A stretch of 15,580 bases of DNA from an uncultured Oscillospiraceae bacterium (GTDB lineage: Bacteria; Bacillota; Clostridia; Oscillospirales; Oscillospiraceae), in NCBI GenBank assembly GCA_910579965.1, contig CAJTWF010000046.1:1-15580 (forward strand), read 5' to 3'. Made by a program: the position numbers and the translations under genes. Positions 15,375-15,580 of this stretch are shown piece after piece (the stretch's first letter is position 1; the number at the start of each line of letters is the position of its first letter). The notes beneath the pieces are model-generated. The model saw nothing but the letters and a program-made list of their open reading frames with translations, was not told where the DNA came from and did no database searches.

Positions 15375-15419
15375 AGCGTACCCGATCTCCTTTCTCTGGG
15401 AACGTCTCATCTGATGTGC

Positions 15420-15435
15420 TAGTAATATATTACTA
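15420..15435. promoter_or_regulatory. Candidate operator, 16-bp perfect palindrome
   Basis: TAGTAATATATTACTA is a perfect dyad with GT-N8-AC symmetry. It touches the last base of the gntR -10 box and covers the predicted start of transcription, where a bound dimer would block RNA polymerase. Binding by the neighbouring GntR protein is inference. Confidence 0.6.
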
Positions 15436-15463
15436 ATATATCTCTGGTATATCGTAAAGTCAA
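15435..15463 (-). promoter_or_regulatory. Sigma-A promoter of gntR (and possibly the liv cassette)
   Basis: Minus-strand TTGACT (15463-15458), a 17-bp spacer and TATATT (15440-15435) form a good vegetative promoter. The start would be near 15428, inside the 16-bp palindrome. Confidence 0.75.
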
Positions 15464-15470
15464 GACGTAC

Positions 15471-15506
15471 TGCAGATTTTCTACAAATCTGCAAATTTTT
15501 ATTTGC
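15471..15506. repeat. Two adjacent A/T-rich dyads upstream of the gntR promoter
   Basis: TGCAGATTT (15471-15479) pairs with 15485-15493 (9 bp, 5-nt loop), and GCAAAT (15491-15496) pairs with 15501-15506. They start 8 bp beyond the -35 box. They may be regulator sites or a terminator of something outside the window. The remaining bases to 15580 are A/T-rich and show no gene. Confidence 0.35.
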
Positions 15507-15580
15507 ATTTTTTGTATAAAACAGAAGTGTCAACGCCAATTTGAAATTGTAAGAAAACGCCGAAGAAATTTTGTAGTTTT

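Noticed and set aside
15528..15533. TTGACA on the minus strand as a second promoter -35 box
   Set aside because: No acceptable -10 element at 16-18 bp; the nearest TATACA is only 9 bp away.
15375..15539. N-terminal extension of the GntR protein
   Set aside because: It would run across the predicted promoter and operator, and the HTH domain normally begins close to the ATG at 15374.
1..15580. CRISPR array, tRNA, rRNA or phage genes
   Set aside because: No regularly spaced direct repeats, tRNA cloverleafs or structural phage genes were seen on either strand.

Overview
The window looks like chromosome of a GC-rich gut Clostridium relative, most likely Oscillospiraceae (Flavonifractor, Lawsonibacter or Pseudoflavonifractor-like). 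Gram-positive type PolC, the rseP-ispG-polC order, a tyrosine T-box leader, strong AGGAGG ribosome binding sites and high-GC coding sequence all point to a Bacillota lineage. The genus is inference; no rRNA is present to confirm it.

Left block (about 1-6305, + strand) is a housekeeping operon: rseP (site-2 membrane protease), ispG (4Fe-4S enzyme of the MEP isoprenoid pathway) and polC (replicative DNA polymerase III alpha), tightly spaced and closed by a rho-independent terminator. A 134-bp MITE-like element with 26-bp inverted ends follows, then a small Xre-type regulator on the minus strand.

The middle block (about 6910-8656, + strand) is tyrS under a consensus sigma-A promoter and a nearly complete tyrosine-specific T-box riboswitch (specifier codon TAC, T-box UGGU, and a terminator that competes with the antiterminator). 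After the T-box comes a perfect A/T-rich hairpin exactly 10 nt before the ribosome binding site. A related hairpin sits in the same position before rseP.

The right block (about 8657-15463, minus strand) is a complete accessory uptake and catabolism cassette, read right to left: a GntR/FCD regulator with its own promoter and a 16-bp palindrome over the start site, livH, livM, livG, livF (an ABC importer of the branched-chain amino acid/amide family), livK (binding lipoprotein, with its own extended -10 promoter) and a FluG-like amidohydrolase. The likely logic is that an amino-acid- or amide-like compound is captured by LivK, imported by LivHMGF and hydrolysed in the cytoplasm by the amidohydrolase, with the GntR protein sensing substrate or product. 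The substrate cannot be read from the sequence. This cassette is the best candidate here for an undescribed function. No CRISPR array, tRNA, rRNA, transposase or phage gene was seen.
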